Shown in pieces: positions 48,788 to 57,365 of a DNA stretch of 64,000 nt. The position numbers and the translations under genes are program-made. The stretch is taken from positions 372,001-436,000 of the forward strand of contig NZ_BCUD01000001.1 in the NCBI RefSeq assembly GCF_001591105.1. Reading direction: 5' to 3'. The stretch comes from Vibrio nereis NBRC 15637. Lineage in GTDB: Bacteria; Pseudomonadota; Gammaproteobacteria; Enterobacterales; Vibrionaceae. How positions within the stretch are numbered: position 1 is the stretch's first letter; every line of letters begins with the position of its first letter. Under the pieces are notes generated by a model, which did not search any database, was not told where the DNA came from, and saw nothing but the letters and a program-made list of their open reading frames with translations.

Positions 48788-49261
48788 ATGTCGTATCTAA
48801 CTTTGGATCAATACCAAAGAAAATGGATTTTTACTCATCAATCAATGCCAGTTCCTGAAGAAGATCTGGCAACGATTAAGCCAATGGATCAGGCAAGAGC
48901 CGCGCAGTTGTGGAAAGAGAACATCAGCGCACAAAGCCCAGATGCCGATCGTTTAAGTTCTAGTGATTGGCCATCGAAAGAGTCAAACTGGAAAGAAACG
49001 GTTGACTGGATGGCGGCTTGGGAAAGCGATGAGCAACCTCTTCCCGAAGAAGTACTGGATTTTTTTGATTGGCAAGATGACGTAACTGTTTATTTTTGCT
49101 ATGAAAAATACAACATCTTAGAAACCAAGTGGTCAACCTTTAAAAAGCATTGGAAGAACTTTCTGTTCTATGATGACGGTCCAATTGTAATTGGCCGCAG
49201 GCGCTCAGAAGCGTTGTGGTTTGACTCCAAGGGTAACGTTAAGTTGGGTTACCGAAAATAA
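48788..49261 (+). CDS. DUF2947 domain protein
   Basis: A 157-residue soluble protein I match to DUF2947, a family found in vibrios and relatives with no known role. It is rich in W and acidic residues (KESNWKETVDWMAAWESDEQ). The C-terminal part VTVYFCYEKYNILETKW and ALWFDSKGNVKLGYRK looks like beta strands. It follows the HD gene by 25 bases with a GAGGAAA ribosome site, so it is probably in the same transcript. Confidence 0.75.
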   Translation: MSYLTLDQYQRKWIFTHQSMPVPEEDLATIKPMDQARAAQLWKENISAQSPDADRLSSSDWPSKESNWKETVDWMAAWESDEQPLPEEVLDFFDWQDDVTVYFCYEKYNILETKWSTFKKHWKNFLFYDDGPIVIGRRRSEALWFDSKGNVKLGYRK

Positions 49262-49266
49262 TGATG

Positions 49267-49287
49267 AGCAGGCTACGCCTGCTTTTT
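49267..49287 (+). terminator. Terminator after the DUF2947 gene
   Basis: The stem AGCAGGC / GCCTGCT with a 3-base loop is followed by TTTT, 5 bases beyond the stop. Confidence 0.78.
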
Positions 49288-49311
49288 GTTTTATGGAGTC
49301 GGCGCTAATAC

Positions 49312-49356
49312 GATCATTAGAGTGATCATTTAAATGATCAAAAAAGATCCAAGATC
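49312..49356. repeat. Cluster of five GATC sites
   Basis: GATC occurs at 49312, 49324, 49336, 49346 and 49353, five times in 45 bases. The first three are spaced exactly 12 bases and are embedded in short inverted repeats (GATCATT, TGATCA, AATGATC). GATC is the Dam methylation and SeqA binding site. The cluster lies about 160 bases before the small gene at 49515. Confidence 0.6.
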
Positions 49357-49514
49357 CTTTGTGTTTGTAAAGCCTAACTAGCTGAATAAATTGTGATTCT
49401 AAACGCACTTTTAACATTACTTTTTGCGTGGATTATGTAATTTGTTATCATTTTTTGGACAAAAGTACGCCGAACGGTTATTTGTTTTAGTTTAACGAGG
49501 TTGCAAGGAAAGTC

Positions 49515-49691
49515 GTGGATATAAATAAAACACAGCTGCGAAAAGACTTTTATGCCCAGATTAGCAGTCTGCAGGCTTATACGTTGCCGCAAACAAAACC
49601 GACACTTTCTTTGTTAACAGAAGAAGAGCTACAAGAGCTTGAAGCAATGTGGATAGCACATTCCGTTTGGAAAACTAAGCAAAACCACTAA
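49515..49691 (+). CDS. Small protein, 58 residues, unrecognised
   Basis: An ORF starting at GTG (VDINKTQLRKDFYAQIS) with AAGGA 5-9 bases upstream and closed by a strong terminator 22 bases after the stop. It has no signal peptide. The sequence is helical and charged (LLTEEELQELEAMW) and ends WKTKQNH. It is too short for most ORF screens. I know no homologue, but the good ribosome site, terminator and sensible composition support a real gene. Confidence 0.6.
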   Translation: MDINKTQLRKDFYAQISSLQAYTLPQTKPTLSLLTEEELQELEAMWIAHSVWKTKQNH

Positions 49692-49712
49692 GCTATATAC
49701 CTAATCAATTGT

Positions 49713-49749
49713 AAAAAACCTCAGGATGGCAAATCTCTGAGGTTTTTTA
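49713..49749 (+). terminator. Terminator after the 58-residue ORF
   Basis: The 12-base perfect stem AAAAAACCTCAG / CTGAGGTTTTTT has a 12-base loop and ends in a T run. Confidence 0.88.
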
Positions 49750-49766
49750 TTGTCATAAAACCAAAA

Positions 49767-49781
49767 TGTTATATTATAACA
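49767..49781. promoter_or_regulatory. 15-base palindrome upstream of ribA
   Basis: TGTTATATTATAACA is a perfect palindrome around one T, about 110 bases before ribA. It may be an operator. No FMN-riboswitch features are visible here. Confidence 0.35.
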
Positions 49782-49890
49782 ATTGTGAACTAGCCATTGA
49801 TTTCTCAGGTTTGAGTCCCCATAGTTAGTCACAGAAACGGTATCTTTAAGATAGAAACTAATAAAGACGTAGATTCAAGTGAGTAGGGAT

Positions 49891-50487
49891 ATGGCGGAAG
49901 TAAGAGCCAGAGTAAATTTCAAAGTTGGCAATAACAGTGACATTGACGCAGAAATTCTCTCTTTTAGAGGGCTAAAAACCGATAAAGAGCATGTTGCAGT
50001 TATTTTTCAACAAGCTGATAAAACCCAATCTACCCCATTGGTACGCATGCATTCTGAGTGTCTTACTGGTGACGTATTTCATTCATCGAGATGTGATTGT
50101 GGCGAACAGTTAGATGAAACCATCAACTTTATGGCGACATCAGGGGGAATTATTTTATATCTGCGTCAAGAAGGGCGCGGTATAGGTTTGTACAATAAGA
50201 TTGATGCTTATGAGCTACAAAGCCAAGGTATGAATACTTATGAAGCGAATAACCACCTAGGTTTTGGCGATGATCTAAGAGACTTCACGGAAGCTGCGCA
50301 GATGCTGAATGCGTTGAATGTTAAAAAGATTCGTCTCGTTACCAATAACCCTAAAAAAGTACGTGAGCTTAAAGAACACGGAATTGAAATTGAGTGTGTT
50401 GTCAATACTTCCGCGCACTTAAAAGATGGTAACGAGGGTTACCTAAAAGCAAAAGTCTCACATGGTAAACACGATTTAAAGCTTTAA
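49891..50487 (+). CDS. ribA: GTP cyclohydrolase II
   Basis: The enzyme opens GTP to 2,5-diamino-6-ribosylamino-pyrimidinone phosphate, the first step of riboflavin synthesis. It has [20 protein letters not shown] with the three zinc cysteines near residue 50, [14 protein letters not shown] near 88 and NNPKKVREL near 152. I prefer the ATG at 49891 ([13 protein letters not shown], 198 residues), matching vibrio RibA; a GTG four codons upstream is in frame. It stands alone with its own terminator. Confidence 0.94.
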   Translation: MAEVRARVNFKVGNNSDIDAEILSFRGLKTDKEHVAVIFQQADKTQSTPLVRMHSECLTGDVFHSSRCDCGEQLDETINFMATSGGIILYLRQEGRGIGLYNKIDAYELQSQGMNTYEANNHLGFGDDLRDFTEAAQMLNALNVKKIRLVTNNPKKVRELKEHGIEIECVVNTSAHLKDGNEGYLKAKVSHGKHDLKL

Positions 50488-50510
50488 ACACTTATGTAAC
50501 CTATGTTGAT

Positions 50511-50538
50511 AAAGGCCTCACTTATGTGAGGCTTTTTT
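50511..50538 (+). terminator. Terminator after ribA
   Basis: The stem AAAGGCCTCAC / GTGAGGCTTTT (one wobble) with a 4-base loop is followed by T6. Confidence 0.88.
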
Positions 50539-50589
50539 GTTTCCTGCTTGCAAAAAAAATGTAAGTTTGTATTATCTGCGTTTGATAGT

Positions 50590-50608
50590 GCAAATGAGAA
50601 TAATTAGC
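50590..50608 (+). promoter_or_regulatory. Fur-box-like site before the imelysin operon
   Basis: GCAAATGAGAATAATTAGC agrees with the 19-base Fur consensus at 14 positions, including the palindrome halves AATGA and ATTA. It lies about 45 bases before the start of the first gene of an iron-type operon, a position expected for repression by Fur-Fe. Confidence 0.65.
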
Positions 50609-50653
50609 ACTAATGTTTGAAAGTAAGAATTAAGCTCAACAAGGATGCCTTTA

Positions 50654-51916
50654 ATGACCGTTAAATCTCTGTTCGCACCATCTATGGTGGCTTCTATGGT
50701 GCTTGCCAGCACATCAGTATTTGCTGGAAACGTAACACAAGACCAAGTAGTGGAACATTATGCGGATATTGCTCATGCCGTATTCTCTGATTCCGTGACA
50801 ACAGCGAAATCACTTGAACAATCCATCGAATCTTTCCTCGCAGCGCCATCTGCTCAAGGGCTAGAGCAAGTAAAACAAGCGTGGCTGGAATCTCGCGTAC
50901 CTTACCAACAGTCTGAAGTATTCCGTTTTGGTAACGCGATTGTTGATGATTGGGAAGGCCAACTAAACGCATGGCCATTGGATGAAGGCTTGATTGATTA
51001 TGTTGCCACAGATTATCAATATGAACTGGGTAACGAAGGGGCTAACGCGAATATCGTTGCTAACAAACAGTTAAAAATCGGTGCAGCGACAATCAACGTA
51101 GAGCAGTTAACACCTAAAGCGATTGCAGATCTGAACGAGATAGGTGGTTCAGAAGCGAACGTTGCCTCTGGTTATCACGCGATTGAGTTCCTTCTTTGGG
51201 GCCAAGATTTAAATGGCACAAACGCGGGTGCAGGTGAACGTGCTTACACTGATTTCGTGGTGGGTGAAGCGTGTACTAACGGTAACTGTGATCGTCGTGG
51301 TGAGTACCTGAAAGCAGCGGCTGAACTTCTTATTCAAGATTTAGAATGGATGGAAAAACAGTGGTCTGCTGATATCAAAGGCAACTACCGTGAAGAGTTG
51401 GTCAATGGCTCTGCGGAAAATGGCTTGCGTAAAATGCTGTTTGGTATGGGTTCACTATCTCTTGGTGAATTGGCGGGCGAGCGTATGAAAGTGGCCTTAG
51501 AAGCCAACTCGACTGAAGACGAGCACGACTGCTTCTCAGACAACACGCATAACTCTCACTACTACAACGAGCAGGGCATTTACAACGTTTACACGGGTAT
51601 CTACAAGCGTCAGGACGGCTCGCTACTTTCCGGACCAAGCATGAATGATCTTGTGGCTCAAAAAGACAAGCAAGCAGCGAAAGAGATCCAAAAACAGTTC
51701 GATATTACACGTTCTCAGGTAGGCCAGTTGGTTACTTCTGCTGAAAAGAGCGGTCAGTTCTTCGATCAACTTATTGCTTCTGGCAACGTGAAAGGTAACG
51801 CGTTAGTGAATGAAACGATCATGTCTCTTGTCGCACAGACGGCGTCAATTGAGCGTGCTGCGAAGATCGTTGGTATTTCTAGTCTAAACCCAGACACAGC
51901 TGATCACGAATTCTAA
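50654..51916 (+). CDS. Imelysin-family iron-regulated protein (IrpA type)
   Basis: 420 residues from the ATG at 50654 (MTVKSLFAPSMV) with AAGGA 8 bases upstream; the in-frame ATG at 50645 overlaps that site. It has a Sec signal peptide ending VFAG. The imelysin GxHxxE motif is present as GYHAIEF (H175), followed by LLWGQD, and a second domain contains CFSDNTHNSHYYNEQG. Proteins of this group are periplasmic or outer-membrane iron-acquisition components of unknown chemistry. It is the first gene of a four-gene operon behind a Fur-like box. Confidence 0.88.
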   Translation: MTVKSLFAPSMVASMVLASTSVFAGNVTQDQVVEHYADIAHAVFSDSVTTAKSLEQSIESFLAAPSAQGLEQVKQAWLESRVPYQQSEVFRFGNAIVDDWEGQLNAWPLDEGLIDYVATDYQYELGNEGANANIVANKQLKIGAATINVEQLTPKAIADLNEIGGSEANVASGYHAIEFLLWGQDLNGTNAGAGERAYTDFVVGEACTNGNCDRRGEYLKAAAELLIQDLEWMEKQWSADIKGNYREELVNGSAENGLRKMLFGMGSLSLGELAGERMKVALEANSTEDEHDCFSDNTHNSHYYNEQGIYNVYTGIYKRQDGSLLSGPSMNDLVAQKDKQAAKEIQKQFDITRSQVGQLVTSAEKSGQFFDQLIASGNVKGNALVNETIMSLVAQTASIERAAKIVGISSLNPDTADHEF

Positions 51917-51934
51917 TCAATTCTTAAATTTTAT

Positions 51935-51958
51935 AAGGGCTCTATGATGAGCCCTTTT
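51935..51958 (+). terminator. Hairpin between the imelysin gene and the di-haem oxidoreductase gene
   Basis: The 8-base stem AAGGGCTC / GAGCCCTT with a 6-base loop is followed by TTGCTGTTTTT. It may reduce transcription into the rest of the operon. Confidence 0.6.
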
Positions 51959-52028
51959 GCTGTTTTTATGCCCTTACTTTTGTTGAGAGTTTTTCTTATT
52001 TAGGTAAGGCTTTGTTAAGAGCGATAAA

Positions 52029-53417
52029 ATGAATCTGTATATAAAATCCTCTCTGACCGCGTTAGCTTTTTTGAGTGCTTCTGCACTGGCCTATGATGTG
52101 AAATCTGGTGGTGATACGTCAGTTAAAAAAGATGGTGCTAACGCATACTCATTGCCCGCAGGCAATCTACCCATGACCAAAAGGCTGGACTTCAGTGTTG
52201 GCAACAGTTTTTTCCGTAACCCGTGGATCCAAGCACCAGCAACTACCGATGCAAGAGATGGATTAGGTCCACTGTTCAACACGAACGGGTGTCAAAACTG
52301 TCATATAAAAGATGGGCGTGGCCATCCACCGGAAGAGAATGACTTGCACGCAGTTTCAATGCTAGTGCGCTTAAGCATTCCGGCTATGACTCCAGAGCAA
52401 AAGAAAGCGTACATCAAAGACGGCGTGATCCCGGAACCAACCTACGGTGGTCAATTACAAGACTTTGCACTTCAAGATCAAACGCCAGAAGGCCAAATTA
52501 AAATCACTTATACCGATGTCCCCGTTAAGTTTACCGACGGAACGGAAGTGATGCTTCGTAAGCCGAACCTCGAAATAACCGATCTTGGTTATGGAAAAAT
52601 GCACCCTGATACTCAGCTGTCTGCCCGTGTCGCGCCACCAATGATTGGATTAGGTTTATTGGAAAGCATTTCTGACGAAACACTGAACTCATGGGCTGAC
52701 GAGCATGACGCGGATGGCGATGGCATCTCGGGTAAAACAAACCGAGTGTGGGATGTAGAGAAAAATGACTTTGCGATCGGACGTTTTGGTTGGAAAGCAG
52801 GGCAACCGACACTTATGCAGCAAAACGCCGCGGCCTTTAATGGTGATGTTGGTTTAACCAGTAACTTGTTCCCGAATGAAAACTGCACAGCGAATCAAAC
52901 GATATGTAAAGATTTACCTAACGGCGGCAGTCCAGAAGTGAGTGATAAAATTTTGGATTTCGTTGAATTTTACTCTCAGCACTTAGCCGTACCGATTCGT
53001 CGTAATGTCGATGATGCTGAAGTGAAACACGGACAAAAGCTTTTTGCGAATTCAGGCTGTGAAAGTTGCCATAAAACCAACGTGAAAACGGCGAAGAGAG
53101 AAGCATTACCCGCGCTTTCAGAGCAGACCATTCATCCATATACGGATATGTTATTACACGATATGGGAGAGGGACTCGCGGACAACAGACCAGAATATCT
53201 AGCCAATGGTCGCGAATGGCGTACAGCGCCACTTTGGGGGATTGGTTATACGCAAGAGGTAAATGGTCACACCTATTTCCTACATGACGGACGCGCACGA
53301 AACTTAATGGAAGCCGTACTTTGGCACGGTGGTGAAGCGGAAGCAGCCAAACAAAATGTGCTTAAGTTTAATCAAAAAGAACGTGATGCACTGATCGCAT
53401 TCTTAAATTCGTTGTAA
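52029..53417 (+). CDS. Di-haem thiol oxidoreductase family protein (DUF1111)
   Basis: A 462-residue periplasmic protein with a Sec signal (ending SALA). Two CxxCH haem-c motifs are visible: GCQNCH at 87-92 and GCESCH at 343-348. ADGDGISGKTNRVWD and TAPLWGIGYT are typical of the DHOR/MauG-related family. It probably oxidises or reduces a partner, such as iron or an imelysin protein, in the periplasm. It lies between two imelysin genes; the next gene starts 9 bases after its stop. Confidence 0.88.
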   Translation: MNLYIKSSLTALAFLSASALAYDVKSGGDTSVKKDGANAYSLPAGNLPMTKRLDFSVGNSFFRNPWIQAPATTDARDGLGPLFNTNGCQNCHIKDGRGHPPEENDLHAVSMLVRLSIPAMTPEQKKAYIKDGVIPEPTYGGQLQDFALQDQTPEGQIKITYTDVPVKFTDGTEVMLRKPNLEITDLGYGKMHPDTQLSARVAPPMIGLGLLESISDETLNSWADEHDADGDGISGKTNRVWDVEKNDFAIGRFGWKAGQPTLMQQNAAAFNGDVGLTSNLFPNENCTANQTICKDLPNGGSPEVSDKILDFVEFYSQHLAVPIRRNVDDAEVKHGQKLFANSGCESCHKTNVKTAKREALPALSEQTIHPYTDMLLHDMGEGLADNRPEYLANGREWRTAPLWGIGYTQEVNGHTYFLHDGRARNLMEAVLWHGGEAEAAKQNVLKFNQKERDALIAFLNSL

Positions 53418-53426
53418 GGGATCAGG

Positions 53427-54452
53427 ATGAACAAGATCACGATATCTATTCTCGCGGCAATCGGCTTATTTGGTTGCCAGTCGAATGATGGCGATCGCAG
53501 TCAGGCAGAGCAAACGTCGCATGCGAGCCAAGGCGTTTACGAAGTGGAGTTTGCATCGTCACGTGCATTCTCGCTTCAGACCCACCAGTTGAACCAGGCA
53601 TTTTCTTCGTTTTGTACAAACGATTCATCCATTGAAGAGCTTCAGAATCAATGGCAAACAGCAATGCTGACATGGATGGCACTGCAAGGCCAAGAGCGCG
53701 GCCCTGAAATGGCGCTAGAGCAGAGTTGGAATGTTCAGTTCTGGCCCGATAAGAAAAATACCACTGGCCGAAAAATGGCGATGTTGACTCGGGCAGAAAA
53801 GGTTTGGAGCGCGGATGATATCTCAAAGCAGAGTGTGACAGTACAGGGGTTGGGAGCGATCGAATGGCTCCTTTACGATGCAGCGTCCGATTTGAGTACA
53901 GATTCCCACGTTTGTCAGACAGGTATCGCGATTACAGAAAACTTGCATCGAAATGCTGAGAAAATCGCTTTTGCTTGGCAAGAAAACCCTTGGAAGTCAC
54001 TGGATGAGAAAGCGTGGACATCAGAGTACATTGCACTTTTGTCCAACCAGCTTGATTACAGTATGAAAAAGCTAAGCCGCCCATTGGCGAACTTCGGCCA
54101 GCCACGTCCTTACTTTGCTGAATCATGGCGTTCAAAGGCGTCAATGCACAACCTCAAAGCAAACATAGAGGCGATGCAGTCTCTGTATTTTGCCCAGGGG
54201 AATGGATTGGATAGTCTTTTGAGAGCACGAGGAAAGTCTTCACTGGCGGATTCCATCAAGAATCAATTCGAGATGACGTTGACCACTTGGCCGACAGAAC
54301 AAAGCTTGTTTGATTTGCTGCAGACAAAAGAGGGATACCGCTTGGCGTATTCACAATTTAATAAGCTCGAACAACTTAAATATCTTATCCATGAAGAAGT
54401 CGCGGTCGAGTTGGGTGTCGTCATAGGATTCAATGCAACAGATGGTGACTGA
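53427..54452 (+). CDS. Second imelysin-family lipoprotein, lacking the motif histidine
   Basis: A 341-residue protein with a lipoprotein signal (lipobox LFGC). The imelysin-like core is present, but where the first imelysin of the operon has GYHAIEF this one has GLGAIEW, so the GxHxxE histidine is missing while the glutamate stays. GQPRPYFAESWRSKASMHN near residue 210 is typical of this second imelysin subfamily. It overlaps the DUF1513 gene by 20 bases. Confidence 0.82.
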   Translation: MNKITISILAAIGLFGCQSNDGDRSQAEQTSHASQGVYEVEFASSRAFSLQTHQLNQAFSSFCTNDSSIEELQNQWQTAMLTWMALQGQERGPEMALEQSWNVQFWPDKKNTTGRKMAMLTRAEKVWSADDISKQSVTVQGLGAIEWLLYDAASDLSTDSHVCQTGIAITENLHRNAEKIAFAWQENPWKSLDEKAWTSEYIALLSNQLDYSMKKLSRPLANFGQPRPYFAESWRSKASMHNLKANIEAMQSLYFAQGNGLDSLLRARGKSSLADSIKNQFEMTLTTWPTEQSLFDLLQTKEGYRLAYSQFNKLEQLKYLIHEEVAVELGVVIGFNATDGD

Positions 54453-55524
54453 TAACACAAGACGCTCTTTGCTAAAGGCGGCAATGTTTGGCATTACCGC
54501 GCCCGTTCTTCCAATGGGTTGTGCGTCTATAAAAAATACACACTCACCAGCACTGATCGGGTGCTCAATTAAAGGTCGAGATAAATTTGCAGTCGTTGTG
54601 GCTGATGAGCTAGGTCGCCCAATCAGAGAGGTCGCATTACCAGAGCGTGGCCATGGCGTCGCAATAAACCCAAATGTTCACCAAGCGGTTGCTTTTGCAA
54701 GGCGACCAGGAACATTTATGGTTGTATTCGACTACCTATCAGGGGAAATGGTTAAAGCCATGCCCGCGTCGACTCATCGCCACTATTATGGTCACGGCGT
54801 GTATTCGAATGATGGCCAGTGGCTTTATGCAACTGAGGGTGAACGCGGTACCAGTAGAGGGATCATCGGAGTTTATGATGTACTAGCAGGTTATAAAAAA
54901 GTCGCAGAGTTTACAGGTTTTGGCTTAGGTCCACATGAAGTGATTGCCATGCCGGATGATTCTATCGTGATCGGAGTCGGTGGTGTTCATACGAATGGCA
55001 GAGAGCCGCTCAACATTGCGACTATGAGGCCCAGCTTAAGCTACCTCAATATGGATGGTGAGCTTATGGAGCAGCATTCGTTGCCTGACAATCACCTAAG
55101 TATTCGGCATTTAGCCCATGACGGTGATAAGACCGTACTTTGTGGCCAGCAGTATCGCGGTGAGCCTGACGAGTATCCTTCATTATTGGCGATGCACACA
55201 CGTGGTGGTCAGTTAGTACCATTTAAAGCAGAACCAGAAGAGTGGGCGCGCTTTAATCACTACATTGCGAGTATTGCAGCGACTGACGAATGGATCTTGG
55301 CGACATCGCCACGCGGTAATTGCTATGGCATATGGTCGAAGAAAACTCAGAAATTAGTTGAGCTTGCTTCACTTCCTGATGCATCGGGTGTTGTAGCTAG
55401 AGATGGTGAATTCAGAGTCAGCTCTGGAATAGGGCGAGTGATCACTCAGCACTCACCAAGCAGGAAAAGCACAATACATTCAGGCATCCAATGGGACAAC
55501 CATTGGTCGGCTATTTATACATAA
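54433..55524 (+). CDS. DUF1513 protein with twin-arginine signal
   Basis: 363 residues. The N-terminus DNTRRSLLKAAMFG is a twin-arginine-like signal followed by a hydrophobic stretch and GCAS, so it is exported folded and may be lipid-anchored. The rest shows repeated short beta motifs with HYYGHGVYSNDGQWLYATEG and GLGPHEVIAMPD, which suggests a seven-bladed beta propeller. The function is unknown; the family commonly follows imelysin/DHOR genes. The start overlaps the preceding gene by 20 bases. Confidence 0.8.
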   Translation: MQQMVTDNTRRSLLKAAMFGITAPVLPMGCASIKNTHSPALIGCSIKGRDKFAVVVADELGRPIREVALPERGHGVAINPNVHQAVAFARRPGTFMVVFDYLSGEMVKAMPASTHRHYYGHGVYSNDGQWLYATEGERGTSRGIIGVYDVLAGYKKVAEFTGFGLGPHEVIAMPDDSIVIGVGGVHTNGREPLNIATMRPSLSYLNMDGELMEQHSLPDNHLSIRHLAHDGDKTVLCGQQYRGEPDEYPSLLAMHTRGGQLVPFKAEPEEWARFNHYIASIAATDEWILATSPRGNCYGIWSKKTQKLVELASLPDASGVVARDGEFRVSSGIGRVITQHSPSRKSTIHSGIQWDNHWSAIYT

Positions 55525-55626
55525 AATATGAGCCAAGGTGCATTTTAATTGGTTTCTTAAAAACAAGTCACGCTGACGTCATCGTTCTCTGCCATACTTT
55601 GTTAAAAAGGAATTAAAAGGACAACA

Positions 55627-57183
55627 ATGATGTGGAATTGGAGAACGTGGCTACTAACGGTGTGCTTGTTGCCAGTGTCTGGGTGGGCATCAGAATATTT
55701 TGAACAACTCGGCTGGATTGCACCTGACAGTAAACTCACGACTTTAATTAACTATCAGCCTGAACTTGAGCAGCTTTACCAAAGGAATGGTAACCAACTT
55801 ATTTGGTTCGATTTACAACAGGGGAGCAGTTTAGAGTTTCAATTAGAAGTTATTCAGCGTGCTGGCTTTAGCCCTTTGTTCGCGCGTCAGTTGAGTTATC
55901 TGCAATATTACAGAAAAAGTAATCGTTGGTATGAATATGACCTTCTCGCCACGGATACGTTACTTCTTTACCTAAACTACGCAGAAAAGGCCAAAACAGA
56001 AGGTAAGGATTGGTTTTTTGGTAAGAAACTGAAACACCCAGTTCGACCAGTATTGGACAGTAGTTTGCTTGCCTTGGAAAGAGCGATAAGTAGTCATCAA
56101 CTGGCAAGTATTATCGAGACATACACGCCTGATTCTTCCGATTATAAGCAGTTAATAGAAAGCTATTTGGCTCTGATTAAGTTTCAAAAGCTTGAACGAC
56201 CTTTGTATACACAGGATGGCTTAAAGAGAGAAGGGGATACCCTCGAAAACAGAGATATCCTGTTGTCTAGAATGGACATTGTTGATGTGGATCTGGGTGA
56301 GGTGCGTCGAGATATTACCTGGTATGACGATACCCTTGAATCTGCCGTTAAACAGTTCCAACGTTTACATGGTTTGACGCCCGATGGTGTGATAGGGCCT
56401 AAAACAATCAAGTGGTTAAACTTACCGATTGATAAGCGATTAGGTCAGCTAGCACTGAATGCGGAGCGTGCGCGCTACTGGCCCGAAAATAGAGACACCA
56501 TCATCGTGGTCAACCTCCCAAGCTACGATATGAAGTATTGGTTCGATGGAAAAGAAGTATTTGAATCTAAAGTCGTCGTGGGGAAAAAAGCCCGTCCTAC
56601 GCCAGTGATGGTGACCAATTTAAACGCGCTGATTCTGAACCCGACTTGGAATGTACCATGGAAGATCATGGTGGAAGATATTATTCCTAAAGTGAAAAAT
56701 GACCCTATGTACTTATATAAGCAGAATATAGAGATCTTACCGAAATGGGGTTCATCGGAACGAATCGATCCAACAGAGATTGATTGGGCAAGTGTGAAGC
56801 CGAAAGCCTTTCCTTACCGCATGACTCAGCGCTCGGGATATCGTAATGCGCTGGGTTTATACAAATTCAACACACCAAATAATCGCGCTATTTATTTACA
56901 CGATACGCCGAGTAAAAGCTTGTTCCGCCGAGAGCAACGCGCATTTAGTTCTGGTTGTATTCGCGTAGAGAATGCCGATGTGTTTGCCAATAGGCTACTT
57001 TCCTCACAAGGTATTTCGACGAATAAAGTCGCTGAGGCCAACGACCAGTCAAATAAGGCGATCCCTTTACGCAAAAGAGTCCCCGTGCATATCATCTATC
57101 AAACTGCTTGGTTTGAAGGCGGCAAAACCCACTATAGGGAAGATATTTACCGCTTAGACTCTTTGAGCCATTCGAAAGGTTAA
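55627..57183 (+). CDS. ldtD: L,D-transpeptidase (YcbB/LdtD type)
   Basis: A 518-residue periplasmic enzyme that makes 3-3 cross-links in peptidoglycan. It has a signal peptide ending GWAS, a peptidoglycan-binding domain (SAVKQFQRLHGLTPDGVIGP near residue 240) and a YkuD domain with the catalytic cysteine C444 in FSSGCIRVEN, the conserved histidine in IYLHDTPSK, and YKFNTPNN. The length is shorter than E. coli LdtD (615). mepK and ycbL follow in the E. coli order. Confidence 0.92.
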   Translation: MMWNWRTWLLTVCLLPVSGWASEYFEQLGWIAPDSKLTTLINYQPELEQLYQRNGNQLIWFDLQQGSSLEFQLEVIQRAGFSPLFARQLSYLQYYRKSNRWYEYDLLATDTLLLYLNYAEKAKTEGKDWFFGKKLKHPVRPVLDSSLLALERAISSHQLASIIETYTPDSSDYKQLIESYLALIKFQKLERPLYTQDGLKREGDTLENRDILLSRMDIVDVDLGEVRRDITWYDDTLESAVKQFQRLHGLTPDGVIGPKTIKWLNLPIDKRLGQLALNAERARYWPENRDTIIVVNLPSYDMKYWFDGKEVFESKVVVGKKARPTPVMVTNLNALILNPTWNVPWKIMVEDIIPKVKNDPMYLYKQNIEILPKWGSSERIDPTEIDWASVKPKAFPYRMTQRSGYRNALGLYKFNTPNNRAIYLHDTPSKSLFRREQRAFSSGCIRVENADVFANRLLSSQGISTNKVAEANDQSNKAIPLRKRVPVHIIYQTAWFEGGKTHYREDIYRLDSLSHSKG

Positions 57184-57365
57184 TCTTCGCGAAAAATGAC
57201 ATACTCGGTGCCAAACGATTTTTATCAGCTTGTTCAATAGGTAAGCAAAAAATTTGTGCTTAGTATGTCATTTGTGCACGTTTTATGCATTTGCACTTCA
57301 TATAAGAGTTAAGTAAGGTGTCGCGTTAACACCTTTTTGATAACGAATTGTGAAGGCATTGAGCA

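Noticed and set aside
49750..49890. FMN riboswitch before ribA
   Set aside because: The conserved RFN-element segments are not visible; the region holds only an AT-rich leader and one palindrome.
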